From Butyrivibrio sp. LC3010 (GTDB lineage Bacteria; Bacillota; Clostridia; Lachnospirales; Lachnospiraceae), in contig NZ_AUJU01000011.1 in NCBI RefSeq assembly GCF_000424385.1, positions 1 to 64,000 on the forward strand: a stretch of 64,000 nt of DNA, read 5' to 3'. The translations under genes and the position numbers were made by a program. Positions 1 to 8,473 of the stretch are shown here, one piece after another. The notes below the pieces were generated by a model that saw only the letters and a list, made by a program, of their open reading frames with translations, did not search any database and was not told the DNA's origin. Each line of letters opens with the position of its first letter. The first letter of the stretch is position 1.

Positions 1-307
1 TTTTTTGTTCTACGCCTATCGGCTTCGAACGGGTTCGATCTCCGCTTCGCTCCGGTCGGCGCAAAGCCGAAGTCCCCTGGACTTCGTGCGCCTTTCACAC
101 GTTAATTAATTCCCCTCCAAGAATCCCTCAAATAAGTTAATCAGAGGCTGCTATATTTCTGAATTCATAAAGAAATTAAAAAGAAAATGTAAATAAATTA
201 AATATCTATTAAATTAGAATTAATTTAACCATTTACCGATAATCCTAATAGTATAATCATTGTTATGAACTGTATTAATTGTTTGCCATAGATCTGGAGG
301 AATTATC
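1..307. other. Intergenic region before the chemoreceptor gene
   Basis: No gene is seen. Bases 1-105 are G+C richer than the rest and full of short palindromes built on CTTCG and CGAAG (for example GAAGTCC/GGACTTC around 72-88 and CGGCTT/AAGCCG). This looks like the remains of a terminator or an extragenic palindromic element belonging to a gene left of the window. Bases 110-300 are very AT-rich and hold the promoter of the downstream gene. Confidence 0.5.
235..257 (+). promoter_or_regulatory. Possible promoter of the chemoreceptor gene
   Basis: ACCGATAA at 235-242 resembles the -10 element of flagellar sigma-28 promoters (GCCGATAA), which often drive chemoreceptor genes, but no clear TAAA -35 element sits at the expected distance. 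TATAAT at 252-257 is an alternative housekeeping -10, also without a good -35. Either would give a 5' leader of about 45-60 nt before the strong GGAGG ribosome binding site at about 296-300. Confidence 0.3.
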
Positions 308-2299
308 ATGGATAATAACAAAATTGGATTTTGGGACAGTGTAAAAACAAAACTCATAATTGTAATGATGCTAGTTACAGTTGTTCCTCTTGTAGTTGCG
401 ATTATCGTAAGCTACATAACATCTACTAATAAAGCATTGGCTGATGCTCAGGAATCGCTTGAGTGGCAGGCTAAATATGTGAATGAGAATTTTGAAAAAA
501 CATTAGATGTCAATTTTAATATGGTCAGAAGCATAGCCAGTAACCCTACTATAGTTCAATATGTTATAGGGGGCGCCGGTATTCCTCTTGATGCAGTTCA
601 GGCTACTCTTTATGAGTATGATATGGTTCTAAATGATGGACAGAATACAGCAATAACCAACGATACAGGTATGCAGATAGCCAGAGGAACAGGTGACTGT
701 ATAGATGTATCAGACCGTGAGTACTTTAAAGAAGCCATGGCAGGAAAAGATTTTGTTTCCAATATAACAGTTAGCAAAACTACAGGCAAAAGAATGATCA
801 CATTCTCGACTCCTATTAAGAATGGCAGCACAATTATTGGTATTGTTCATAGAAACTATGACCTTGATAACCTCCATGAGCTTCTTGTAAATAACGCAAA
901 AACAGCATTTGTAGTTGATAGAAACGGACAGGTTGCTGCACATGCTGAGTATGAGATTGGTGATGGAAAACATGAAGAGGTTGATGTGTCATCTTCAGAG
1001 TTCTATACATCAGGGCTTGATCAGGGCTTTTATAAATCATCCACTAAATATGGTACTAATTACATGGCATATACAAAAGAAGCCCGTTCAGGATTTGTTG
1101 TTGTAACATCAGGTGATGCTGCAGTTATCATGAGCTCTGCAAGAAGGTCTGCGATTATTGTTATAATTGTTGGACTGATTCTTTTAGTAGTAGCTGTGAT
1201 TATATCCTTTGTTATGGCAAAAAGCTTTACATTACCGATTAAAGCTGTTGAAGAATCATTGGATGCTCTTTCAGATGGTCGTTTTGTAAAGGTTCAAAAG
1301 TTTGATAAAAGAAAAGATGAGTTTGGTGCTATTTCAAACTCTACCAATTCTGTTATAGAAAAACTTGATGCAATTGTTAACAATATAAAAATGTCTGCAT
1401 CTGACGTTGGAAAATCATCAACAGAACTTTCTGATATGGCTAATCAGATTTCTCAGACAGCAGAGGATGTATCTAATGCAGTTCAGGAGATCGCATCCGG
1501 TGCTACACAGCAGGCTGATGAGATTCAGTCAGCATCCGAGAATGTCGGAAGAATCGGAGATGCAGTAGCAGGTGTCCAGACTTCTACAGATGACCTTTCC
1601 GATATTGCTCAGAAGATGAAGGAGGCATCAGAGGTTTCCAGCAAGTCACTTCATTCTTTGCAGGAATCTTCTACTGAAATGACAGCCAAGATTGATGATA
1701 TTTCCCAGACAATCAGAGCTACCAAAGATGCTGTTAATACTATCAGCGAGAAGGTTGAAGGAATAACCTCCATTGCAACACAGACGAATCTTTTGTCTCT
1801 TAATGCTTCCATAGAAGCTGCCAGAGCCGGCGAAGCAGGTAAGGGCTTTGCGGTTGTTGCTGAAGAAATCGGTAAGCTCGCCGAAGATTCAAAGCAGATG
1901 GCAGATGAAATCAGAAAAGAGATGGAACTTTTGCTTGATCAGTCTGATGCAGCGGTTACTGCAGCTGAGGATGTAAGACAGGGCAACAATGAACAGCAGA
2001 TCGCTCTTGGTGAGACACTTGATGCCGTCAATGGAATGCTTGATGATATCGGAAGTACAGTTGGAGGTGTTCGCCTGATTTCTGAAGGCGCTGACACTTG
2101 TGATTCCTCCAAGAACGCCGTTGTTGATACCATGAGTGCTCTTTCAGCTATCTCAGAAGAAAATGCTGCTTCATCAGAGGAGACAGGAGCTTCCATGCAG
2201 GAGCTGTCTGCCACTGTTACAACACTTGCCGCTTCAGCTAATAACCTTAAGGATATTGCTGATCAGCTTAATGAAGCGATGCAGTTCTTTAAGTCATGA
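308..2299 (+). CDS. Methyl-accepting chemotaxis protein with Cache-type sensor domain
   Basis: A transmembrane chemoreceptor that senses an extracellular ligand and controls the CheA kinase. Residues about 15-38 form membrane helix 1. Residues 40-270 form an extracellular double-Cache-like domain. Membrane helix 2 (about 280-303) is followed by a HAMP domain to about residue 357. The rest is the long signalling coiled coil with the conserved hairpin tip ([19 protein letters not shown], near residue 500). The length of 663 residues is normal for this class. There is no CheB/CheR-binding pentapeptide at the C-terminus, which ends FKS. The ATG lies 7 bases after GGAGG. The gene stands alone between an AT-rich promoter region and its own terminator. 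The ligand cannot be told from sequence. Confidence 0.95.
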   Translation: MDNNKIGFWDSVKTKLIIVMMLVTVVPLVVAIIVSYITSTNKALADAQESLEWQAKYVNENFEKTLDVNFNMVRSIASNPTIVQYVIGGAGIPLDAVQATLYEYDMVLNDGQNTAITNDTGMQIARGTGDCIDVSDREYFKEAMAGKDFVSNITVSKTTGKRMITFSTPIKNGSTIIGIVHRNYDLDNLHELLVNNAKTAFVVDRNGQVAAHAEYEIGDGKHEEVDVSSSEFYTSGLDQGFYKSSTKYGTNYMAYTKEARSGFVVVTSGDAAVIMSSARRSAIIVIIVGLILLVVAVIISFVMAKSFTLPIKAVEESLDALSDGRFVKVQKFDKRKDEFGAISNSTNSVIEKLDAIVNNIKMSASDVGKSSTELSDMANQISQTAEDVSNAVQEIASGATQQADEIQSASENVGRIGDAVAGVQTSTDDLSDIAQKMKEASEVSSKSLHSLQESSTEMTAKIDDISQTIRATKDAVNTISEKVEGITSIATQTNLLSLNASIEAARAGEAGKGFAVVAEEIGKLAEDSKQMADEIRKEMELLLDQSDAAVTAAEDVRQGNNEQQIALGETLDAVNGMLDDIGSTVGGVRLISEGADTCDSSKNAVVDTMSALSAISEENAASSEETGASMQELSATVTTLAASANNLKDIADQLNEAMQFFKS

Positions 2300-2391
2300 T
2301 GAGTATCAGAACAATTTATAAAAATGATGATGAAATTAAAACATCATAATGTCATTGTGCTTGCATAAAGTGGGCATTAGAAAAAGTGTGT

Positions 2392-2438
2392 AAAAAGCGA
2401 AAAACCGAAGCCGGGGAACTTCAGTTTTTCGCTTTTTT
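2392..2438 (+). terminator. Intrinsic terminator of the chemoreceptor gene
   Basis: A stem AAAAAGCGAAAAAC/GTTTTTCGCTTTTT encloses a GAAG/CTTC inner stem and ends in a T run. It lies about 90 bases after the stop codon. Confidence 0.85.
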
Positions 2439-2578
2439 AACCCTTATTAAAAGATCTACATAAAGGAACTTCCTTTAAATAAAACTCACTTTTCAGAACT
2501 ACATAATAGGGATTCCTTTAATATATAGCGTTCTTGAGACAAGAACTACAAATTCATATAACATTCACACGGCAAACT

Positions 2579-4063
2579 CTACAAATAATTATATTTGTCT
2601 TTATATTTTCTCAAGACAAAGACTGTTAATATAAGGCTGATAGCTTCTGCCACAGCCCATGCCAGCCACAAGCCTTCTCCTTCCATAAGTGCCGAAAGTC
2701 CAAAAAGACAGGCAGTAAGAATCACAAAGGTTCTGAGCCCCGAAAGCATAGCTGAAATCATCCCATTTGAAAATGCAGTAAATATGCCTGATCCCAAAAT
2801 ATTTATACCTACGAACAGGCATCCGGGGAGTGTCAAAATATAGCCTGTATAAGCGATTTCATAAAATCCGGTTCCCGGTGTAAAAAATATACTGACTATC
2901 TGTCTTCCAAAAATAAAAAGAAGCCATGTGCACCCTGTTCCCAGTATCACAGACCATATCATCCCGAATTTAAATGCGTTTTTCCTGTTCTCGATATTAC
3001 CACTTCCGTAATTGAATGAAAAAACAGGTTCTACTGCAGATGTCACCCCCATGAATACCATCATGATAAATACCTGAATATAAGTTACAACCGCAAGTGC
3101 ACTCACTCCTGTCTCACCGTAATATCTGTATGCCAGATGATTACAAAATAATACTGTGACCGCCTGCGCTAGATTAGCAACCATATCAGATGAACCATTG
3201 TAACAAACTTCGATGATTTCCTGAAAATCAGGCTTTGCCAGCTCGAATGTATATGAGCTTTTCTTTGTTATACAATAAAACCAAATAGCATAAATGACCG
3301 TACTGGAATAACCTATCACCGTAGCTATCGCTGCCCCGCTTATGCCCATATTCAGATGTTTCATAAAAACATAGTCAAGAACGCAGTTGAGGGTTCCTCC
3401 CACAACTATAACCACTGCAGCAACAACGGATTTTCCCTCTCCTATTATCAGAATTCCAAATTCAGACTGCAGCAGCACTGTTACCACAAAACAGCTCATA
3501 GTAATGTAGTAAGGCTTTAGATAAATAATATTTCCATCCGTAGCTCCACATAGCCGCATTATGGAATCCGCAAACAAAAGCAACAATACTGTAATAGCCA
3601 GTCCAAGCAAAACGGAAAAAACAATAATTCGCGAAAATGTCTCGCCTGCCTGCTTCCTTTTCCCCTCTCCGACCTTTAAAACTATCATGGCATTGCCGCC
3701 GGTTCCTATCATAACTCCAACAGCTATTATCATGGTAATTATTGGAAAATAGAGATTAATTGATGCAATCGCAAGATCCCCTATAAATTTTTCTATAAAA
3801 AGACCATCTACAATTTGATAAACAGCTATAAATACAAAGACGAAAATACTCGGAGCTATAAATCTAAAAAATGACCAGAATGTAAATTTTTGAGCCAATT
3901 CCTTTTCCTGAGTAAGTGTCCTCTCCTGCTCAGATTCCGCATCCCAGGTCAATCCATTTTCCAACCTCGGTTCCATTTCATGCGCAGGTACCCTATCAGG
4001 TTTTGCATCCAAGGTCAGTCCATTCTCCAGCCCAAGCTTTTTTTCCCGATATATACTACTCAA
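2579..4063 (-). CDS. MATE-family efflux transporter coupled to the NRPS gene
   Basis: A multidrug and toxic compound extrusion (MATE, MepA/NorM-like) cation antiporter in the inner membrane. From about residue 60 the protein is a standard MATE fold with about 12 hydrophobic segments, starting at FWSFFRFIAPSIFVFVFIAVYQ. Its first 55 residues are an unusual polar extension containing a tandem 22-residue duplication (LENGLTLDA, then LENGLTWDA). The start is TTG at 4061-4063, preceded by GGAG inside the last codons of the NRPS gene, only 2 bases away. Translation is therefore probably coupled, and the transporter is likely to export the NRPS product. That link is inference from context. Housekeeping drug efflux is the alternative. 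Confidence 0.9.
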   Translation of the reverse strand: MSSIYREKKLGLENGLTLDAKPDRVPAHEMEPRLENGLTWDAESEQERTLTQEKELAQKFTFWSFFRFIAPSIFVFVFIAVYQIVDGLFIEKFIGDLAIASINLYFPIITMIIAVGVMIGTGGNAMIVLKVGEGKRKQAGETFSRIIVFSVLLGLAITVLLLLFADSIMRLCGATDGNIIYLKPYYITMSCFVVTVLLQSEFGILIIGEGKSVVAAVVIVVGGTLNCVLDYVFMKHLNMGISGAAIATVIGYSSTVIYAIWFYCITKKSSYTFELAKPDFQEIIEVCYNGSSDMVANLAQAVTVLFCNHLAYRYYGETGVSALAVVTYIQVFIMMVFMGVTSAVEPVFSFNYGSGNIENRKNAFKFGMIWSVILGTGCTWLLFIFGRQIVSIFFTPGTGFYEIAYTGYILTLPGCLFVGINILGSGIFTAFSNGMISAMLSGLRTFVILTACLFGLSALMEGEGLWLAWAVAEAISLILTVFVLRKYKDKYNYL

Positions 4064-4065
4064 TT

Positions 4066-7000
4066 TTAAGCTCCTTTGCTGACTTTAATGCTCTCTTCTA
4101 TATAAAACTTAATTACTTCAAAGAAGGATTTTTTATCGAAAAGCATTTTCTTAATCTCGCCTATTGTTACGTCAGCCTGGGAGTGATGCGTTGCCAGAAC
4201 CTGGCCCATTTTCACATAAATATCCTTGAATTTCTCTATACTCTCAGCTTCATAGCGGCTGGCAGCGTAATCAATCATAAGTTGAAGTCCTTCCTCTCCA
4301 TCGAGGATTTCCATATCAAGAATAGTCTGGGATGCAGCTTTATTCTGGCGAACATCAACAGTCTCAATATCAAAATCGCTGCTGCCTCCCATATCACGGA
4401 TATTCTGCTGATATAAAAGATAAGCCACTTCATTATCAGCGACCCTGTTATTAATATCTACATAAGGGTAGCAGCTGTATTTTATTCCATCACGGACCTG
4501 CTGATGCACCTTTGTAAATATGTCACGAATTGAATCATCATCTTTGAGCCTTAGAGCAACAGGCAAATCTCTGAACAATAGTCCTACAGTGGTCATATTC
4601 TGAATATCTTCTCGTCCGTTATATATCCAGCTGATCTTAATGTCAGAAGCACGATTGTATACAGCGATGGAAAGCATGGCTACCGTAATGAAAAACTCAT
4701 TACGACTGATTTTATATGTCCTCTCCATTGCATTCATCTCTGCTTCCATAAGTCCAAGTGGCACAAGCAATTCGCCCATTTTATTTTCCCGGCTCTCATG
4801 ATCTATCTTCGGATAACTTACCCATTCTATATGATCATACTTATCTTCAAAGTACTTCTTACATTCCTGATAAAAATCTGTATGTACAACATCCTCCCTA
4901 CGCTTAAGAAACAGATAGTAATAATCAGGCTCTACCGGCATTCCCATAAATACATTTTTTATGCCATTAAGAAAGACCTTAAGACTCGTTCCGTCAAACA
5001 ATGAATGATGAACATCAAAGTAAACATATAAAGCCTTTTCTGTTTCAAACACACGGCATCTGTACATTCTTCCGGCCACAATTTTAAACGGGAACACCAA
5101 TGTATCTCTTATATAATCAAATTCGAATTCCGACACTTTTTCCGGATAGATTTTCTGAAAAATCTCAGGTGTATACTTTTGATACAAATTGCCTTCACTA
5201 TCAAAATGAAGAGTTGTGAGAAGAGCGGGATGTGCCTTAATCGCATTTTCCATTATTTCGCAAAGCTGTTCTGCAGTAAAAACATCCTTATCAAGCTTCA
5301 TAAGCGAAAACAGATTATACATAGTTGAATTCGGTGTATAAAGCTGATAATCAATCATGTACAGCTGCTCAGCGGTAAGTGGATGCATACACCCCATAGC
5401 CATGCGGTTAAGTTCATCCGAATCACCATCACATTCAGCCAATGACTCAGAGTAAATCTGAGCTATGTTTTTTGGGGTTCTTCCTCTAAATACAATCCCT
5501 GCATTCAAGCTTTTCAGGCTCTTTTGACAAACAGTTATAAGCTCTATTGATGAAAGAGAATCTCCACCAAGTTCATAGAAGTCATCATTAACGCCTACTT
5601 TTGACAGCTTTAATACCTTTTCCATTCCTTCGCAGATTGTTTTTTCAACATCATTTGAAGGTGCCACATAATCACTTACAAAATTACTTATATCAGGCTG
5701 AGGCAACCCTGGTCTGTCAAACTTTCCGTTAGCCTTCATGGGAATTTTATCGATTTTCATAAAATATGAGGGGATCATATAATATGGTAATCTTTTCAGC
5801 AGATTTTTGCGGACAACAGCTGAGTCAACTTCCATATCATCGGTAAAATAAGCGCACAAAAAGCTCTTGCCATCCTTATCAAATCCGCGCACTGCGCACC
5901 AGTCTATCCCAAGCTCTTCCTTAATTGCCGCCTCAATTTCAGCAGGCTCAATACGGTTACCGTTTATTTTGATCATATCCCCAAGACGGCCAAGAATCAG
6001 CAGATTCCGATTTTCATCAATTCTTGCAAGATCTCCTGAATAATATAATCCATTTTTGAAATGTTTTTTTGTTTCTTCCGGAAGATTGATATATCCTCTT
6101 ACATATGGGTTCTCATAACAGATTTCTCCCATCTCTCCCTGAGGTACATCAGTTCCATTTTCATCCTTCAGATATATTTTAGTATCAACCTGAGGCCATC
6201 CAATCGGGCAGGTTTCATAAGCTTTATCTATCTTGAAAAAGCCGACAGCAAATCCGCTTTCACTGGAGGCATATATATTGATGATATCAACGTTATCAAG
6301 GTAAATATCATTTGCAGGCTCACTTCCCACAAAGAGCATTCTAAGGAAAGGTCCGGTATTTTTACCAATCTTCCGGACATATGATGGTGTAAGAAATGTG
6401 ATGGTTATTCTCTTTTTCAGGAAAAACATGGCAAGTGCGCCGGGATTTTTTATTGTTTCATAGGAAACAATATAATTTTTGCCGCAAAATACATTAAGAG
6501 CACACAAAATTACAATGACCGTCGCAACAAAGTTCATTGGTGCCAGTGTCGCAAGGCTGTCATTTTCATTAAAAGGAGTTCTGCCATCAACGCTTACTGA
6601 ATCTATCGCCCTCTGCAAATTACCGAATTCATGAAGCACTCCCTTAGGCTTACCAGTAGTGCCTGAAGTATAAATTGCATAGGCAGCATCGTGTTCATCA
6701 GTTTTCTCATGGCCTTCGAGAGGCTCAAGCCTCATTATTTCTTCCCAGTTTGCAACAGAAATTTCATTCTTACATCCGCAGTCGTTGCGAATATATTCTA
6801 TTCTCTCCGGTGCATAAGTATCCTCTACCAAAGCCCATGCGGCACCTGCCTTCCATATGCCTATCATTGCGATAACAGGTTTTACGCCGCGAGGAAGTCT
6901 GATAAGTACAAAATCTTCCTTCCCTATTCCCTGGCTTTTTAGCCAGGCATATATTTTGCCGCTCATTTCGTTGAGTTGACGATAGGTGATTCCCTTTACT

Positions 7001-7077
7001 GAAACTTCGTCAAATAGAATCTGCTTATCAGCAGCCTTTGCAGTATACTCCTGCAAAGTGTCAAGTATAGTTTTCAA
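4066..7077 (-). CDS. Single-module nonribosomal peptide synthetase (A-PCP-C)
   Basis: Activates an amino or aryl acid, loads it on a carrier domain and probably condenses it with an amine. Adenylation domain about 1-460: A3 motif YTSGTTGKPKG at residues 136-146, A7/A8 region GDLARID and GRLGDMIKINGNRIEP, A10 lysine in NGKFDRPGLP near 452. Carrier domain: GGDSL with Ser507 as the phosphopantetheine site. Condensation-like domain about 560-970 with the active-site motif HHSLFDG (His690-His691). There is no thioesterase, reductase or epimerase domain, so release may occur by condensation with a free acceptor. The gene starts ATG after GGGGGAGAAG and overlaps functionally with the downstream MATE gene. 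No phosphopantetheinyl transferase is in the window. The substrate cannot be read reliably. Confidence 0.9.
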   Translation of the reverse strand: MKTILDTLQEYTAKAADKQILFDEVSVKGITYRQLNEMSGKIYAWLKSQGIGKEDFVLIRLPRGVKPVIAMIGIWKAGAAWALVEDTYAPERIEYIRNDCGCKNEISVANWEEIMRLEPLEGHEKTDEHDAAYAIYTSGTTGKPKGVLHEFGNLQRAIDSVSVDGRTPFNENDSLATLAPMNFVATVIVILCALNVFCGKNYIVSYETIKNPGALAMFFLKKRITITFLTPSYVRKIGKNTGPFLRMLFVGSEPANDIYLDNVDIINIYASSESGFAVGFFKIDKAYETCPIGWPQVDTKIYLKDENGTDVPQGEMGEICYENPYVRGYINLPEETKKHFKNGLYYSGDLARIDENRNLLILGRLGDMIKINGNRIEPAEIEAAIKEELGIDWCAVRGFDKDGKSFLCAYFTDDMEVDSAVVRKNLLKRLPYYMIPSYFMKIDKIPMKANGKFDRPGLPQPDISNFVSDYVAPSNDVEKTICEGMEKVLKLSKVGVNDDFYELGGDSLSSIELITVCQKSLKSLNAGIVFRGRTPKNIAQIYSESLAECDGDSDELNRMAMGCMHPLTAEQLYMIDYQLYTPNSTMYNLFSLMKLDKDVFTAEQLCEIMENAIKAHPALLTTLHFDSEGNLYQKYTPEIFQKIYPEKVSEFEFDYIRDTLVFPFKIVAGRMYRCRVFETEKALYVYFDVHHSLFDGTSLKVFLNGIKNVFMGMPVEPDYYYLFLKRREDVVHTDFYQECKKYFEDKYDHIEWVSYPKIDHESRENKMGELLVPLGLMEAEMNAMERTYKISRNEFFITVAMLSIAVYNRASDIKISWIYNGREDIQNMTTVGLLFRDLPVALRLKDDDSIRDIFTKVHQQVRDGIKYSCYPYVDINNRVADNEVAYLLYQQNIRDMGGSSDFDIETVDVRQNKAASQTILDMEILDGEEGLQLMIDYAASRYEAESIEKFKDIYVKMGQVLATHHSQADVTIGEIKKMLFDKKSFFEVIKFYIEESIKVSKGA

Positions 7078-7094
7078 TGAACTTCTCCCCCGAA

Positions 7095-7120
7095 AAAATC
7101 ATTTTTGCAGTATGATTTTT
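7095..7120 (-). promoter_or_regulatory. Hairpin in the NRPS mRNA leader
   Basis: AAAATCAT/ATGATTTT forms an 8-bp stem just upstream of the Shine-Dalgarno sequence of the NRPS gene. It could modulate translation. Only the palindrome is seen; function is unknown. Confidence 0.3.
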
Positions 7121-7233
7121 GCTTCCCGAATACTTATATAAATTCAGTAAACAATTTAACCATAGTTTAACTGCACAACAATATTATCAAATCTCGCCTC
7201 AATTAACAAGTTAGTGAAGAAGTCTGCTCTGCT

Positions 7234-7277
7234 TAAAAACACCCCCTCAGGATGTTTAAAAACCAACCTGAGGGGGG
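7234..7277 (-). terminator. Intrinsic terminator of the FapA/HD-GYP operon
   Basis: CCCCCTCAGG and CCTGAGGGGG form a 10-bp G+C-rich stem. On the minus strand it is followed by GTGTTTTTAAG, a T-rich tail. It lies about 50 bases after the HD-GYP gene stop. Confidence 0.85.
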
Positions 7278-7326
7278 CAATTATCTTTATATTTTATGGT
7301 GTAAAGGCCAAACGTAAATTTGCACC

Positions 7327-8469
7327 TTACTGGCTAAGTATCCCTCCGCCTCCCGCGGCAAGGTTAGCCTCCTCTTCTGCCTTGGTACGCGCAACCATTG
7401 CCTCCATCTCAGGTCTTGCTATATCAAAGCATGCAAGCATTTTGGTGGAAAAGATTCCACTTTCACCATTTTTTATCATTTCATAGGCCTTACTTGGTGC
7501 AAAGGCCGATTTATACACACGATCACTGACAAGCGCATCATAAACATCCGCAAGAGATGTAAGCTGCGCTGCAATTGAGATTTCCTCTCCTTTAAGTCCG
7601 TCGGGATAACCTTTTCCATCATATTTTTCATGATGGTGTCTGCAAATATCATAGCTGACTTCCAGGTATTCCTTATCCTGCAGATCTGCAAGCATTTTTA
7701 CTATCTCGCAGCCTCTTGTGGTATGGGACTTCATAATGTCGAATTCATCAGGTGTAAGTCTTCCGGGTTTTAGCAAAATAGCATCAGGAACAGTTATCTT
7801 TCCTATATCATGCATGGCGCTTGCATTAGTAATAACCTCTATTTTATGAGGTGTCAGCCCGAATTCCGGGTAATTCCTCATAGCCACATTAGCAAGTATC
7901 TGAACAAAGCCTTTGATCCTTTTTAAGTGATAACCGGATTCCAGATTACGGAACTCTACTATGGTACAGATTGTATCAATAATTCTACTGTTAGTTTCCC
8001 TTAACCTCTCTTCCTGCTTTTTAAGGACGAGGTATTGTTTTTTAAGAACCTTTGTCTGATCATTTACCTTCTGTTCCAGTTCCTGCTTATTCATGTTAAG
8101 CATTATTGCGCGCTTAACTCTGTGTTTTACTATAACCGTATCAAAAGGTTTGTGAATTACATCACTGGCGCCGTTGTCATAGCACTTTTTCTCAGTATCA
8201 GCTGAATTGTCGGCAGTTATCATAAGAACCGGTATTCTGTCAGGTATCTTATGCTTGAAGAGTTCTTCCAAAAGTCTGAAACCATCCATCTCAGGCATGA
8301 CAATATCAAGAAGGATTGCGGCTATCTGGCTCTTTTGACGGGCAATTATTTCCAATGCTTTTCTGCCGTTCTCAGCCTCCAGGATTCCGTAATCTTCCTT
8401 GAAAATCTCACTAAGAATGCCTCTATTTATTTCAGTATCATCTACAATCAGAATACTCTTATCAGCCAC
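7327..8469 (-). CDS. Response regulator with HD-GYP phosphodiesterase domain
   Basis: A two-domain signalling protein. Residues 1-120 are a receiver domain with acidic pair Asp10/Asp11, phosphoacceptor Asp55 (LLDIVMPEMDG) and Lys107 (HKPF). A coiled linker at 125-165 leads to an HD-GYP domain with His181, the HD pair 220-221 (HDIGK), HH 279-280 and GYP 287-289 in HHEKYDGKGYPDGL. HD-GYP domains of this type hydrolyse cyclic di-GMP, and the key metal-binding residues are present. The start is GTG with GGAG upstream. It lies 4 bases after the FapA-like gene, so the two are co-transcribed. No partner histidine kinase is adjacent. A role in motility or surface behaviour is inferred from the FapA neighbour. 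Confidence 0.92.
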   Translation of the reverse strand: MADKSILIVDDTEINRGILSEIFKEDYGILEAENGRKALEIIARQKSQIAAILLDIVMPEMDGFRLLEELFKHKIPDRIPVLMITADNSADTEKKCYDNGASDVIHKPFDTVIVKHRVKRAIMLNMNKQELEQKVNDQTKVLKKQYLVLKKQEERLRETNSRIIDTICTIVEFRNLESGYHLKRIKGFVQILANVAMRNYPEFGLTPHKIEVITNASAMHDIGKITVPDAILLKPGRLTPDEFDIMKSHTTRGCEIVKMLADLQDKEYLEVSYDICRHHHEKYDGKGYPDGLKGEEISIAAQLTSLADVYDALVSDRVYKSAFAPSKAYEMIKNGESGIFSTKMLACFDIARPEMEAMVARTKAEEEANLAAGGGGILSQ

Positions 8470-8473
8470 AGTT

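Noticed and set aside
4798..5004. Plus-strand frames inside the NRPS, FapA and butyrate genes
   Set aside because: They lie antisense to well-supported genes with clear domains, and lack ribosome binding sites.
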